Assembly: GCA_937981585.1 (NCBI GenBank)
Contig: CALJOA010000095.1
Span: forward strand, 1-37,792
DNA from: an uncultured Pirellulaceae bacterium
Lineage (GTDB): Bacteria; Planctomycetota; Planctomycetia; Pirellulales; Pirellulaceae
Direction of reading: 5' to 3'
Length of the DNA stretch: 37,792 nt
Each line of letters opens with the position of its first letter. Position 1 is the first letter of the stretch. Under the pieces are notes generated by a model. The model searched no databases. It was not told the DNA's origin and saw nothing but the letters and a program-made list of their open reading frames with translations. The position numbers were made by a program, and so were the translations under genes. Below are positions 17,682 through 25,312 of this stretch, piece by piece.

Positions 17682-19568
17682 ATGACTTGCAACAAAATTT
17701 CAGTCGGCAGTTTCATGTTCTCGATTGTCGCTCTGGTAGCGCTGTCGTCGCCTGCAAATCTGTTTGCGCAATCGAACTGGGCTTCCTATCAACTCGTTCC
17801 GATGACCGTGTACGAGAAGAAGCCGATGAAGATCACTCGGTGGGTCGACGAAACGGTAACCGAGAAAAAACAGGTCACTTCATACAAGCCGATTTGGCAA
17901 ACTGAAAAGCGCGAGCGAAAGCAAGTCGTCTACAAGCCAGTCAAGGAAACAGTTGAGCGCGAAGAAAAAGTCATCTTGCGAAAGCCCGTTGTGGAGACCA
18001 TGTACCGCGACAGAACGGTCAAAGAGACGACCTATGAGACCGTCACCAAGTATCGTGACCAGGAGTACACCGTTCGCGAGCCGGTAATGGAGACTGAAAT
18101 GCGGACCGAAAAGTACACGGTGAAAAAGCCGGTTACCAAGAAACTGATCGAAGTCACCAAAACAACGACTTACAAACCAGTCGTCGATTCCGAAACTCGT
18201 ATGGTTCCAACTCAGGTTCCTGTAATCCAACTGGGGACCACGCCTGATCCTGATGCTCGCCCAAAAATGCAGATGCTTGAGCTCGGTTATTACACCAACC
18301 CCGAAACCGGCCAAACCGTATTTCGCAAGCGTGGATTGCACTGGGTTCAACCAAGCACCGGGGCGGCATCGGTCGGTGTTATTCCGGCTTTGGTTCCACA
18401 GCAATACGGGAAACTTTCTTTCGTTCCCGAGACAGTTGAGAAACGCAACCCGATTGAGATCACGCGTTATGTAGAGGAGGAGATGACACGCGAGGTTCCG
18501 GTCGAAGTCGAAAAGATGGTCGAGCGAACCGAAACGAGGCGAGTTCCTTACGAGGTCAAAGTTCCCAAGACAACGATCACGACTGAGCAGATCCCATACA
18601 AGCGCACGACGTATAAAGAAGAAGTCGTTACCCGAAAGGTGCCTTACACGCGATCGACGCTCAAGAAGATCGAAACGATTGAGCCGTACGAAGTTGAGGT
18701 CCCGCGTTGGATAACCGAGACCAAAGAGGTTGAGGTTCCCAAAACGGTTCGACGAAAAGTCGAGTATGAAATCATGCAAGACGTTCCCAAGGTCGTGATG
18801 ATGAAGATCCCGCTGGACATCTGTGGCAATCCGCTTGCGATGCCGATGCCAGTCCAGTCGCCAGTTTCAGTTAGCTTGCCTGCGAAGATTGTTGCCCAAC
18901 CAGAGCCGAATCTCTCCGCCGGATTTGGAACAACATTGACGCGGCGTGTGGAACAACCGAGTTTGAGTTCCGACGTTTTGGGCAAAAGCGTGATCGAGAA
19001 AGCTGAAGCGAGCTCAAAAACGAGCGTCAAGAAAGTCGGACCCGAGCCGAGTGGCTATCGCGGCACCTTAACAGAAAAAGTCGAAACCAAACAACTCGAC
19101 GAAACCTCGGCAACGTCGATTGTTGTTCCAGACACAACGCCCTCGGCGAAGTCCCCCGGGACATCGCTCAAGAGTATCGAGAAATCCAAATCGGTTGACG
19201 AAACAAGTTCGTTTTATGAACGATCAGGCTCAGTCGACGAAATCACCAGTTCGTCTCAGATCAGGAACAAGATTCCTGGCGCCAGCCAATGGCGATCCGA
19301 GAAACGGTTTGGAATCAAGGAGTCTGCTGGTCGACGATTTGTCGACAATCCATTCGGTGAAGAATGGGCAGAAGATACGGATGTCGAGTCTGGTGCCGCG
19401 ACCAAAACGTTGATTGAAACTTCTGAGGAAGTGAAAAAGAAGACGATTGAGATCGATCTGCCTGGTGCTACCAAACCGGACGCAAGTCTTCTGCTTGAGG
19501 CAACCGGCGATGAAGCGGCTGCAGACAAGTTGTTCAAGTCAGCGATTGAGCTAAACGCTGGAACTTAG
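17682..19568 (+). CDS. Secreted YTV-repeat protein
   Basis: A 628-residue protein with a clear signal peptide (FMFSIVALVALSSPANLFAQ, cleavage after FAQ). Much of the first two thirds is short repeats of alternating charged and beta-branched residues, for example YKPVKETVEREEK, YTVREPVMETEMRTEKYTV, TREVPVEVEKMVER and RRVPYEVKVPKT. This is the character of the planctomycete YTV family (Pfam YTV). A central segment (about 200-255) is different and contains YYTNPETGQTVF. The C-terminal third is Ser/Thr/Glu-rich and low complexity. The function of the family is not established; a structural cell-surface role is often assumed. It is transcribed away from the secretion cluster and may share the control region, but nothing in the sequence ties it to that system. 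Confidence 0.85.
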   Translation: MTCNKISVGSFMFSIVALVALSSPANLFAQSNWASYQLVPMTVYEKKPMKITRWVDETVTEKKQVTSYKPIWQTEKRERKQVVYKPVKETVEREEKVILRKPVVETMYRDRTVKETTYETVTKYRDQEYTVREPVMETEMRTEKYTVKKPVTKKLIEVTKTTTYKPVVDSETRMVPTQVPVIQLGTTPDPDARPKMQMLELGYYTNPETGQTVFRKRGLHWVQPSTGAASVGVIPALVPQQYGKLSFVPETVEKRNPIEITRYVEEEMTREVPVEVEKMVERTETRRVPYEVKVPKTTITTEQIPYKRTTYKEEVVTRKVPYTRSTLKKIETIEPYEVEVPRWITETKEVEVPKTVRRKVEYEIMQDVPKVVMMKIPLDICGNPLAMPMPVQSPVSVSLPAKIVAQPEPNLSAGFGTTLTRRVEQPSLSSDVLGKSVIEKAEASSKTSVKKVGPEPSGYRGTLTEKVETKQLDETSATSIVVPDTTPSAKSPGTSLKSIEKSKSVDETSSFYERSGSVDEITSSSQIRNKIPGASQWRSEKRFGIKESAGRRFVDNPFGEEWAEDTDVESGAATKTLIETSEEVKKKTIEIDLPGATKPDASLLLEATGDEAAADKLFKSAIELNAGT

Positions 19569-19630
19569 TGAGTTCGTCCCTCAACTTCGACGAGTGGTGG
19601 TTTCAGATTCTGGGTGGTGGTCCAGATTTT

Positions 19631-19731
19631 GGGTGGCTGGGGTCGAGCCTCAGCGAGCCCCCAGCTTCCAAGTTAGCCCCTCACGATCTGGGGGCTCCTC
19701 GCTCGTGCCTCGCGATCGACCCCAGCCACCC
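19631..19731. repeat. Intergenic inverted repeat with 16-bp perfect arms
   Basis: GGGTGGCTGGGGTCGA (19631-19646) is exactly complementary to 19716-19731. Inner text (gcgagcccccag and ctgggggctcctcgc) also pairs. It lies between the convergent YTV and PH-domain genes and could stop transcription from both sides, though no T tract follows. Confidence 0.75.
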
Positions 19732-19772
19732 AGCGGACTCAGAGGGTCAACTACAGATCGACGGACTTCAGT

Positions 19773-20168
19773 TTAGCGCCGCCGATACTTGTCAATCAGC
19801 ATTTTGACTCGATCGGGATCGGGGATACCGGAAACGTTGATCTCGACTTCGCTTTGTCCAGCGCTTGAAATCCCGATCTTTCCCACTCCAAAAATTCGTT
19901 GAAAGAAAGATTGATTGAGCTGTACGTTGCGTACATCTTGATGCCAGACTTCGGTAATCGATTTGGACAGGATGCCTTTTCGTAACCGCGTTCGATCGCT
20001 GGTGACCGTAAGCGTCGTGCCCTTACACTTGAGCCACCAGATCGCAAACAGAATCAATCCAACCCCGACCAGCGACAGCAGGCAGTTAACGACGAACTCA
20101 ACCGGCCGATTCCGAAACATCGACGGGTTTTCTTCGTAAAGCGTGATTTCTTCGGCAGGTTGTTTCAT
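19773..20168 (-). CDS. Small membrane protein with bacterial PH domain (bPH2-like)
   Basis: 131 residues. An N-terminal region (EEITLYEENPSMFRNRP) is followed by one clear membrane segment (CLLSLVGVGLILFAIWWL). A bacterial PH-like (DUF304/bPH2) domain makes up the rest: TLTVTSDRTRLRKGILSK, a TEVWHQDVRNVQLNQSFFQ stretch, and IGISSAGQSEVEINVSGI before the final helix. The pattern y-x-T-x-x-R-x-x-x-R-G-I-L is typical of the family. Such proteins are usually membrane-anchored with a cytoplasmic PH-like domain; the ligand is unknown. It is divergent from the M16 pair. Confidence 0.78.
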   Translation of the reverse strand: MKQPAEEITLYEENPSMFRNRPVEFVVNCLLSLVGVGLILFAIWWLKCKGTTLTVTSDRTRLRKGILSKSITEVWHQDVRNVQLNQSFFQRIFGVGKIGISSAGQSEVEINVSGIPDPDRVKMLIDKYRRR

Positions 20169-20215
20169 TGGCGCGTGGTCGGTTCTAGTTTCTCTATCAG
20201 TCAGTCCACCTTATT

Positions 20216-20247
20216 CAGCCCGATTGGAACAATATTGTTGCGGGCTG
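20216..20247. promoter_or_regulatory. Two-ring palindrome in a divergent promoter region
   Basis: AACAATATTGTT (20228-20239) is a perfect 12-bp palindrome. It is framed by CAGCCCG (20216-20222) and CGGGCTG (20241-20247), also exact complements. It sits in the 303-bp gap between the divergent PH-domain and M16 genes, a plausible operator or structured leader. Nothing else is recognised in that gap. Confidence 0.5.
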
Positions 20248-20471
20248 GCAAATCCAAATTCGAGCCCAAGCCCACTTCGTCCAATCACGAAATCGGCTTA
20301 GAATTGGCAGGCTCAAAACCAAAGAATGTCAGGCGGGTTTTATTATTCGCTGGGCACCAGAGAATGTTGGAACTTGGTATCAAATTAAGAAGATTGTCCT
20401 GATATTTTTGTATTGCGTTTGAGAGTGTTATTGGCCGTTAATTTGTGGCGCAGAACAAAAGTGACTTAGCG

Positions 20472-21734
20472 ATGACAACCCAGCAAATTTTCCATCACAC
20501 CTACGACAACGGGTTAACGCTTGTCGCTCAATCGATGCCTTGGCTTGAATCGGCAGCATTTTCGATTGCGGTCCCAGCGGGTTGTCGCTTTGACCCCGAG
20601 GAGAAACTGGGAACGGCAAACTTTACTTGCGAGATGGTTCAGCGTGGTTGTGGAGAGTACAACAGCCGGCAGTTCATCGAAGCTTTGGAATCGCTAGGCG
20701 TCGACTACAACTCTTCGGCTTCGTTGTACGGAACAAATTTTGGCGGCGCGATGCAATCGGCGCAGCTGCATGACGCTTTGGCGATCTACGCCGACGTCTT
20801 GCAACGGCCGATTTTTCCAGAAGACCAATTGGAAGACGGCCGAATGGTTTGCTTTCAAGAGATCGCGGCTCTGGGAGATGATCTGGCCCAGCGAACGTTG
20901 CGACATCTACGGCTCAAGCATTATGGTTCAACCGATGGGCGAAATTGTGAAGGCACGGTTGAGTCGGTCCAGTCAATAACGCTGGATGACTTGAAAGCGT
21001 TTTACGAACAATGTTATCGCCCCAATGGTTTGGTGATTGCCTGTGCTGGAAAGCTTGACTGGGAACCGCTTAAAAGACACGTCGGAAATTTGTTCGATGG
21101 TTGGCAATCGAAACCCGATCCCGAAATCATCGTCCAGCCCGCTCAGCACGGCGTGCACCACATCAAGCACGAATCGGAGCAGACGCACATCGCGGTTGCT
21201 TATCCTGGCCTGCACTACGCCCATGAGGACTATTATCTCAATCGCGGTGCGGTTGGAGTTCTCAGTGGGGGGATGAGTTCACGGCTGTTCACCGAAGTCC
21301 GCGAAAAACGTGGCCTTTGCTACACCGTGTTTGCCTCTTGCAGCACGCTTCGCGAAAAAGGTGCAGTACTTTGTTATAGCGGCACTTCGAATGACCGGGC
21401 TCAAGAAACGTTGGACGTGATTCTTGAAGAGCTGAAGAAGCTTGCCCAGGGAATCACGGAAGACGAATTGCGGCGACTCAAGGTCCAGATTCGCAGCGGC
21501 TTGATCATGCAGCAGGAATCCTGTCGAGGTCGCGCCGGTTCGATTGCTGGCGACTGGCTGCATTTGGGCCGAGTAAAAACGCTTGACGAGATCAACGAAA
21601 AAATCAATGGCCTGACAGTGAAGTCGATTAACGAATACCTCGCGGCCAATCCGCCGCGTGATTTTGATGTCGTCACCTTGGGGCCTCAACCATTGGAGTT
21701 AAAGGAAGATGGAGTATCGGCAACACCAGCTTGA
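20472..21734 (+). CDS. M16 family peptidase-like protein, non-catalytic type
   Basis: A 420-residue M16B-fold protein. Where active members have HxxEH, this one has TANFTCEMVQRG, so it should not bind zinc. The C-terminal half keeps the R/Y region of non-catalytic partners (SSRLFTEVREKRGLCYTV). This matches the inactive subunit of heterodimeric M16B proteases, and the next gene encodes an active partner. The ATG at 20472 is preferred because it places MTTQQIFHHTYDNGL in line with the partner's N-terminus; a GTG at 20445 would add nine residues. The 3' end overlaps the next gene by 26 nt, suggesting coupled translation. Confidence 0.88.
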   Translation: MTTQQIFHHTYDNGLTLVAQSMPWLESAAFSIAVPAGCRFDPEEKLGTANFTCEMVQRGCGEYNSRQFIEALESLGVDYNSSASLYGTNFGGAMQSAQLHDALAIYADVLQRPIFPEDQLEDGRMVCFQEIAALGDDLAQRTLRHLRLKHYGSTDGRNCEGTVESVQSITLDDLKAFYEQCYRPNGLVIACAGKLDWEPLKRHVGNLFDGWQSKPDPEIIVQPAQHGVHHIKHESEQTHIAVAYPGLHYAHEDYYLNRGAVGVLSGGMSSRLFTEVREKRGLCYTVFASCSTLREKGAVLCYSGTSNDRAQETLDVILEELKKLAQGITEDELRRLKVQIRSGLIMQQESCRGRAGSIAGDWLHLGRVKTLDEINEKINGLTVKSINEYLAANPPRDFDVVTLGPQPLELKEDGVSATPA

Positions 21735-22947
21735 TAACGGTCTAGAGATTCTTGCCGAATGCAATCCTCAGGCTTACACCTCTGCGTTTGGTTTTTTTGT
21801 CAGAACCGGTTCGCGCGATGAAACCCACGATGTCGCTGGGGTAAGTCACTTTCTTGAGCACATGGTGTTCAAGGGGACGCCCAACCGAACTGCAGCGCAG
21901 GTCAATCTCGAGCTCGATGAGATCGGTTCGTCCAGCAATGCTCGGACAAGCGAAGAAAGCACGATTTACCATGCTTCGGTGCTTCCTGAATTCCAGACCA
22001 ACGTAACTGAATTGCTCAGCGACATTATGCGTCCATCGCTGCGCGTGGAGGACTTCGAAACTGAAAAGCAAGTCATCGTTGAAGAAATCAAAATGTACGA
22101 TGACCAGCCGCCGTATGGTGGTTACGAGCGGATCATGTCCGAGTACTTTGGCGATCATCCGTTGGGCCAGAGCGTCTTGGGCACCGTTGACTCAGTAACT
22201 GCGATGACGCCCGAAGGGATGATGAAGTATTTCGAACAGCGCTACAGTCCGTCCAATATCTGTTTTGCTGCTGCCGGCAATATTGACTTTGAGCGGTTGA
22301 TCGAAGATCTGGATCGGTGTTGTGGCCATTGGAAGAAATTCTCGCCTGAGAGAATGAAAGAGAAAGCTGACTACAAACAAGGGTTTGTCACGATGCACAA
22401 ACCATCGGCTCATCAGCAGTACATTTTGCAAATGGCTCCCGGGCCATCGAGCGAACAGCAGATCAGATATGCAACTTCGGTGATGTCGGCGATCATCGGT
22501 GATGACGGCGGCAGTCGGTTGTACTGGGAGTTTTTAGATTCAGGGCTCGCCGAGTCGGCCGGCATGGGCGCCTACGACTATCAGGGCAGCGGCGCGATCA
22601 TGACTTATATATGTTGTGCTCCCGATCAAGCCCAAGCCAATCTGGAGCGGCTGACAAATCTTCAACGAAAAATCTGTGAGGAAGGCATCTCCCAAAAGGA
22701 GCTTGATCTGGCCAAGCGAAAAATCGCTTCTCATATCGTGCTGGCCAGCGAGCGCACCGGGAGCCGGATGTTTTTCATCGGCGGTCAGTGGCTTTGCGAA
22801 CAACCATTCCATACCGTTGCTCAAATCGCGGAGATCTACGAATCTCTGACACTAGACCAAGTCAACGAGGCACTGGCTAACTATCCGCTTGATAAAAACA
22901 TGACCGTCACTGTTGGACCATGTGACAACTTGACGGCAGTCGCCTAG
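21709..22947 (+). CDS. M16 family zinc peptidase, catalytic type
   Basis: A 412-residue M16B peptidase. The inverted zinc motif HFLEH is at 47-51 in a typical context (GVSHFLEHMVFKGT). The downstream glutamate ligand is in VIVEEIKMYDD (125-126), about 75 residues later as expected. The second domain has GGDDGGSRLYWEF-like text in the usual position. With the preceding non-catalytic homologue it probably forms a heterodimer that degrades peptides or processes proteins in the cytoplasm or periplasm; no signal peptide is seen. The start ATG lies inside the preceding gene. Confidence 0.92.
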   Translation: MEYRQHQLDNGLEILAECNPQAYTSAFGFFVRTGSRDETHDVAGVSHFLEHMVFKGTPNRTAAQVNLELDEIGSSSNARTSEESTIYHASVLPEFQTNVTELLSDIMRPSLRVEDFETEKQVIVEEIKMYDDQPPYGGYERIMSEYFGDHPLGQSVLGTVDSVTAMTPEGMMKYFEQRYSPSNICFAAAGNIDFERLIEDLDRCCGHWKKFSPERMKEKADYKQGFVTMHKPSAHQQYILQMAPGPSSEQQIRYATSVMSAIIGDDGGSRLYWEFLDSGLAESAGMGAYDYQGSGAIMTYICCAPDQAQANLERLTNLQRKICEEGISQKELDLAKRKIASHIVLASERTGSRMFFIGGQWLCEQPFHTVAQIAEIYESLTLDQVNEALANYPLDKNMTVTVGPCDNLTAVA

Positions 22948-23016
22948 GCTTTGCCGTGTTTTATAAATCAGCCAACACCAGAAGAATACAAGCTCGATTG
23001 CCGCACAGCTTCAGGG

Positions 23017-23213
23017 TGAGCCGTTTTTGGCGTTAGTGACGGTTAACGGCGATTCAACCGTGGCTAGGCCCAATTGCCCTTACTTAGCCTGCAAAATTGT
23101 AGCGTTTGGGCGCGAGCCCTCCGGTTTCTCAGAGTTCCGCTTGAATAAAACCGGGGAGCTTGCGCTCCACCGCTACAAAGTAAGTGCCATTGGGCTAGCG
23201 CCAAAACGGCTCA
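23017..23213. repeat. 197-bp foldback element
   Basis: The outer arms are TGAGCCGTTTTTGGCG at the left (from 23017) and CGCCAAAACGGCTCA at the right (to 23213). Inside them gcccaattgcccttactt pairs with taagtgccattggg, TGTAGCG with CGCTACA, and gcgcgagccctccgg with ccggggagcttgcgc, each with a few mismatches. The left arm carries about 31 extra nucleotides. It sits in the 439-bp gap between the M16 pair and accD; the rest of that gap holds nothing I recognise. Confidence 0.75.
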
Positions 23214-23386
23214 TAAAGTGTTCTACCTACTGATCATTGCAGATGAATTTGATTTAAGCTGTTGAATCAAATGACCGATTCATGCGACAATGGAGTCGGC
23301 CATCTGGTCAACAGTTTTAGATTGCTACAACTTCGAAAACAGCCTTTAAAGAACAGCTCTAAGTATGTCTTTGGGCTGCAACAATA

Positions 23387-24220
23387 ATGTCAGACACACG
23401 GACAATTGTGACTGGTCGAAAAAAAAGAAACATCCCCGAAGGCACTTGGATTCAGTGCCCCGGTTGCAAGTCACCCATCTTCAACAAAGAAGCCGAGAAA
23501 CGGCTTAGGGTTTGTCCGTCCTGTGATCACCACATGTACGTTTCGGCCAAGCTTCGAATCGAACAAGTGCTCGACGAAGGAACATTTGAAGAGTGGGATG
23601 GAAATCTGATTTCGGGGGATCCGCTTGGGTTCACAGATTCGAGAGCTTATCCCGACCGTCTGATTGCCGAGCGTAAAAAGACTGGCCTTTCCGATGCGGC
23701 GATTACCGGCACTGGCATGATCCGTGCTCGCCGCGTCGCAATCGGAGTGACTGATTCTCAGTTCATCATGGGAAGCATGGGCTCGGTCGTTGGTGAACGA
23801 CTGACTCGGTTGGTTGAAAAAGCGACCGCGCAGGACCTACCGCTGATCATCATCAGTGGTTCAGGTGGCGGCGCCAGAATGCATGAAGGCATCTTGTCGT
23901 TGATGCAGATGGCCAAAGTGTCTGCTGCACTGGCTCGCTATGATAAAAAAGGAGGATTGTTCATCTCCGTTTTGACCAATCCGACGATGGGCGGGGTGGC
24001 AGCGAGTTTTGCGTCGCTGGGCGACGTGGTGTTTGCCGAGCCCAAGGCGCTGATTGGGTTCGCCGGCCCAAGAACAATCAAAGCCACGATTCGAATCGAA
24101 CTGCCCGAGGGATTTCAAACCAGCGAGTTTCTTCTCGAGCATGGCTTCATCGATCGGATTGTGTCTCGCGACAAACTGAAATCAGAAATCGCCCGCACAA
24201 TCGACTATTGCGGAAAATAA
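23387..24220 (+). CDS. accD: Acetyl-CoA carboxylase carboxyltransferase beta subunit
   Basis: 277 residues, the usual length. With AccA it forms the carboxyltransferase of acetyl-CoA carboxylase, moving the carboxyl group from biotin to acetyl-CoA to make malonyl-CoA, the first step of fatty acid synthesis. The N-terminal zinc finger is complete: Cys24-PG-Cys27 and Cys43-PS-Cys46. The crotonase-like fold follows with family motifs such as [36 protein letters not shown] and [13 protein letters not shown], and ends [18 protein letters not shown]. accA is not in the window. The cytoplasmic location and role are secure from conservation. Confidence 0.97.
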   Translation: MSDTRTIVTGRKKRNIPEGTWIQCPGCKSPIFNKEAEKRLRVCPSCDHHMYVSAKLRIEQVLDEGTFEEWDGNLISGDPLGFTDSRAYPDRLIAERKKTGLSDAAITGTGMIRARRVAIGVTDSQFIMGSMGSVVGERLTRLVEKATAQDLPLIIISGSGGGARMHEGILSLMQMAKVSAALARYDKKGGLFISVLTNPTMGGVAASFASLGDVVFAEPKALIGFAGPRTIKATIRIELPEGFQTSEFLLEHGFIDRIVSRDKLKSEIARTIDYCGK

Positions 24221-24293
24221 GGTATCGAGTTTCCCAACTCCAATTCCTTTGATCCGGTTTGCCTCTGCATCATGGCCTTTTCGTGGCATGGTG

Positions 24294-24299
24294 TATAAT
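24294..24299 (+). promoter_or_regulatory. Candidate -10 box (TATAAT) upstream of the kinase gene
   Basis: A perfect TATAAT, preceded by GTG, lies 72 nt before the kinase ATG in the 150-bp gap after accD. No good -35 hexamer is present at 16-18 bp spacing, so the call rests on the -10 match alone. Confidence 0.35.
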
Positions 24300-24370
24300 T
24301 CGGTTGAGATTCTTTTCCAGATTCGATTCCTGAATTTCTTTGACGAACAACCCCAAACTCGACGACCGCT

Positions 24371-25252
24371 ATGGGCATCCTTGATAAATTTTTCGGTGGC
24401 AAGAAAAGCTCCTCTGGGACGCTGGACGTTTCGGCTCGTTTCCGTCTCGATCGACATGCGTTCACTGGGACGATGTCGAAATTCCATGTTGTTCAGGAAA
24501 TTGGGACCAACAAGCTTTTCGGTCTCAAGCTGCTTGATGGTGAAAAGACGAAGTACTTCAACAATCGGTTCAAAGGTTTGAACAAGCCTGTCGAAGCCGA
24601 GATCGCGATGAAGATCAAGCATCCGCGAGTTGTTGAGACGTATGAGTATGGAAAAACGACGACCGGCCAGGAATATATTTTGATGGAGTATGTCGAGGGA
24701 CCGGGGCTCGATATTGCGATTCGCAAGAAGCAAGCCGATCTTTTTCCCGATCGATTGACGCTGATCCGACAAATGGCTCAAGCCCTCCAAGCGGTTCATG
24801 ACGCTGGTTTCATTCACCGCGACATTTGCCCACGAAACTTCATTTGTTACAAAGACTTCACTTGGCTCAAGATGATTGACTTTGGTTTGACCGTGCCTAA
24901 CGAAGAGCCTTACAGGATGCCGGGGAACCGAACCGGAACGCCACAGTACATGGCCCCCGAGATCGTGCGTCGTCGTGCGACCGATCATCGCATTGATATC
25001 TTTTCGTTCGGAATTACGGCCTATCGTTTCCTGACGTTCAAACATCCTTGGCGTTCGACCGACACGACCGGAAAAGCCGCGCTAGCGCACGACACGTCGG
25101 AAGTGACCCCGATTCATGAGCATCTACCTAAGCTCAACAAGACGCTTGCCAAAGCGATTCACAATTGCCTCCAGACCGACCCTGAAAAACGGATGGCGAC
25201 GGCAAAGCAGTTCCTGACGACGATTCGAAACATCAAGCAAGAAGACGAGTAA
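24371..25252 (+). CDS. Hanks-type Ser/Thr protein kinase with altered catalytic loop
   Basis: 293 residues, essentially a bare kinase domain without a transmembrane tail, so cytoplasmic. The VAIK-type lysine is Lys53 (FGLKLL). The hinge is ILMEYVEGPGL, the DFG motif is MIDFGL (170-172) and the activation segment ends GTPQYMAPE. Two features are unusual. The glycine-rich loop is degenerate (TGTMSKFHVVQEI). The catalytic loop reads HRDICPRN (149-156), with cysteine where active Ser/Thr kinases normally carry lysine (HRDxKPxN); the catalytic Asp151 and Asn156 remain. It may be active with changed kinetics or be a weak or pseudo-kinase. It follows accD on the same strand but probably has its own promoter. 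Confidence 0.9.
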   Translation: MGILDKFFGGKKSSSGTLDVSARFRLDRHAFTGTMSKFHVVQEIGTNKLFGLKLLDGEKTKYFNNRFKGLNKPVEAEIAMKIKHPRVVETYEYGKTTTGQEYILMEYVEGPGLDIAIRKKQADLFPDRLTLIRQMAQALQAVHDAGFIHRDICPRNFICYKDFTWLKMIDFGLTVPNEEPYRMPGNRTGTPQYMAPEIVRRRATDHRIDIFSFGITAYRFLTFKHPWRSTDTTGKAALAHDTSEVTPIHEHLPKLNKTLAKAIHNCLQTDPEKRMATAKQFLTTIRNIKQEDE

Positions 25253-25312
25253 CTTATTGAGTAAAAACTACGACATTGCCACTCGAGTCGATTACGTTTC
25301 ACGCAACATTTC

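Noticed and set aside
17880-18779. A 299-codon minus-strand frame
   Set aside because: It lies fully antisense to the YTV-repeat gene; its composition mirrors the charged repeats of the real frame.
24182-25045. A 287-codon minus-strand frame
   Set aside because: Antisense to the kinase gene, which has clear motifs; the reverse frame has none.
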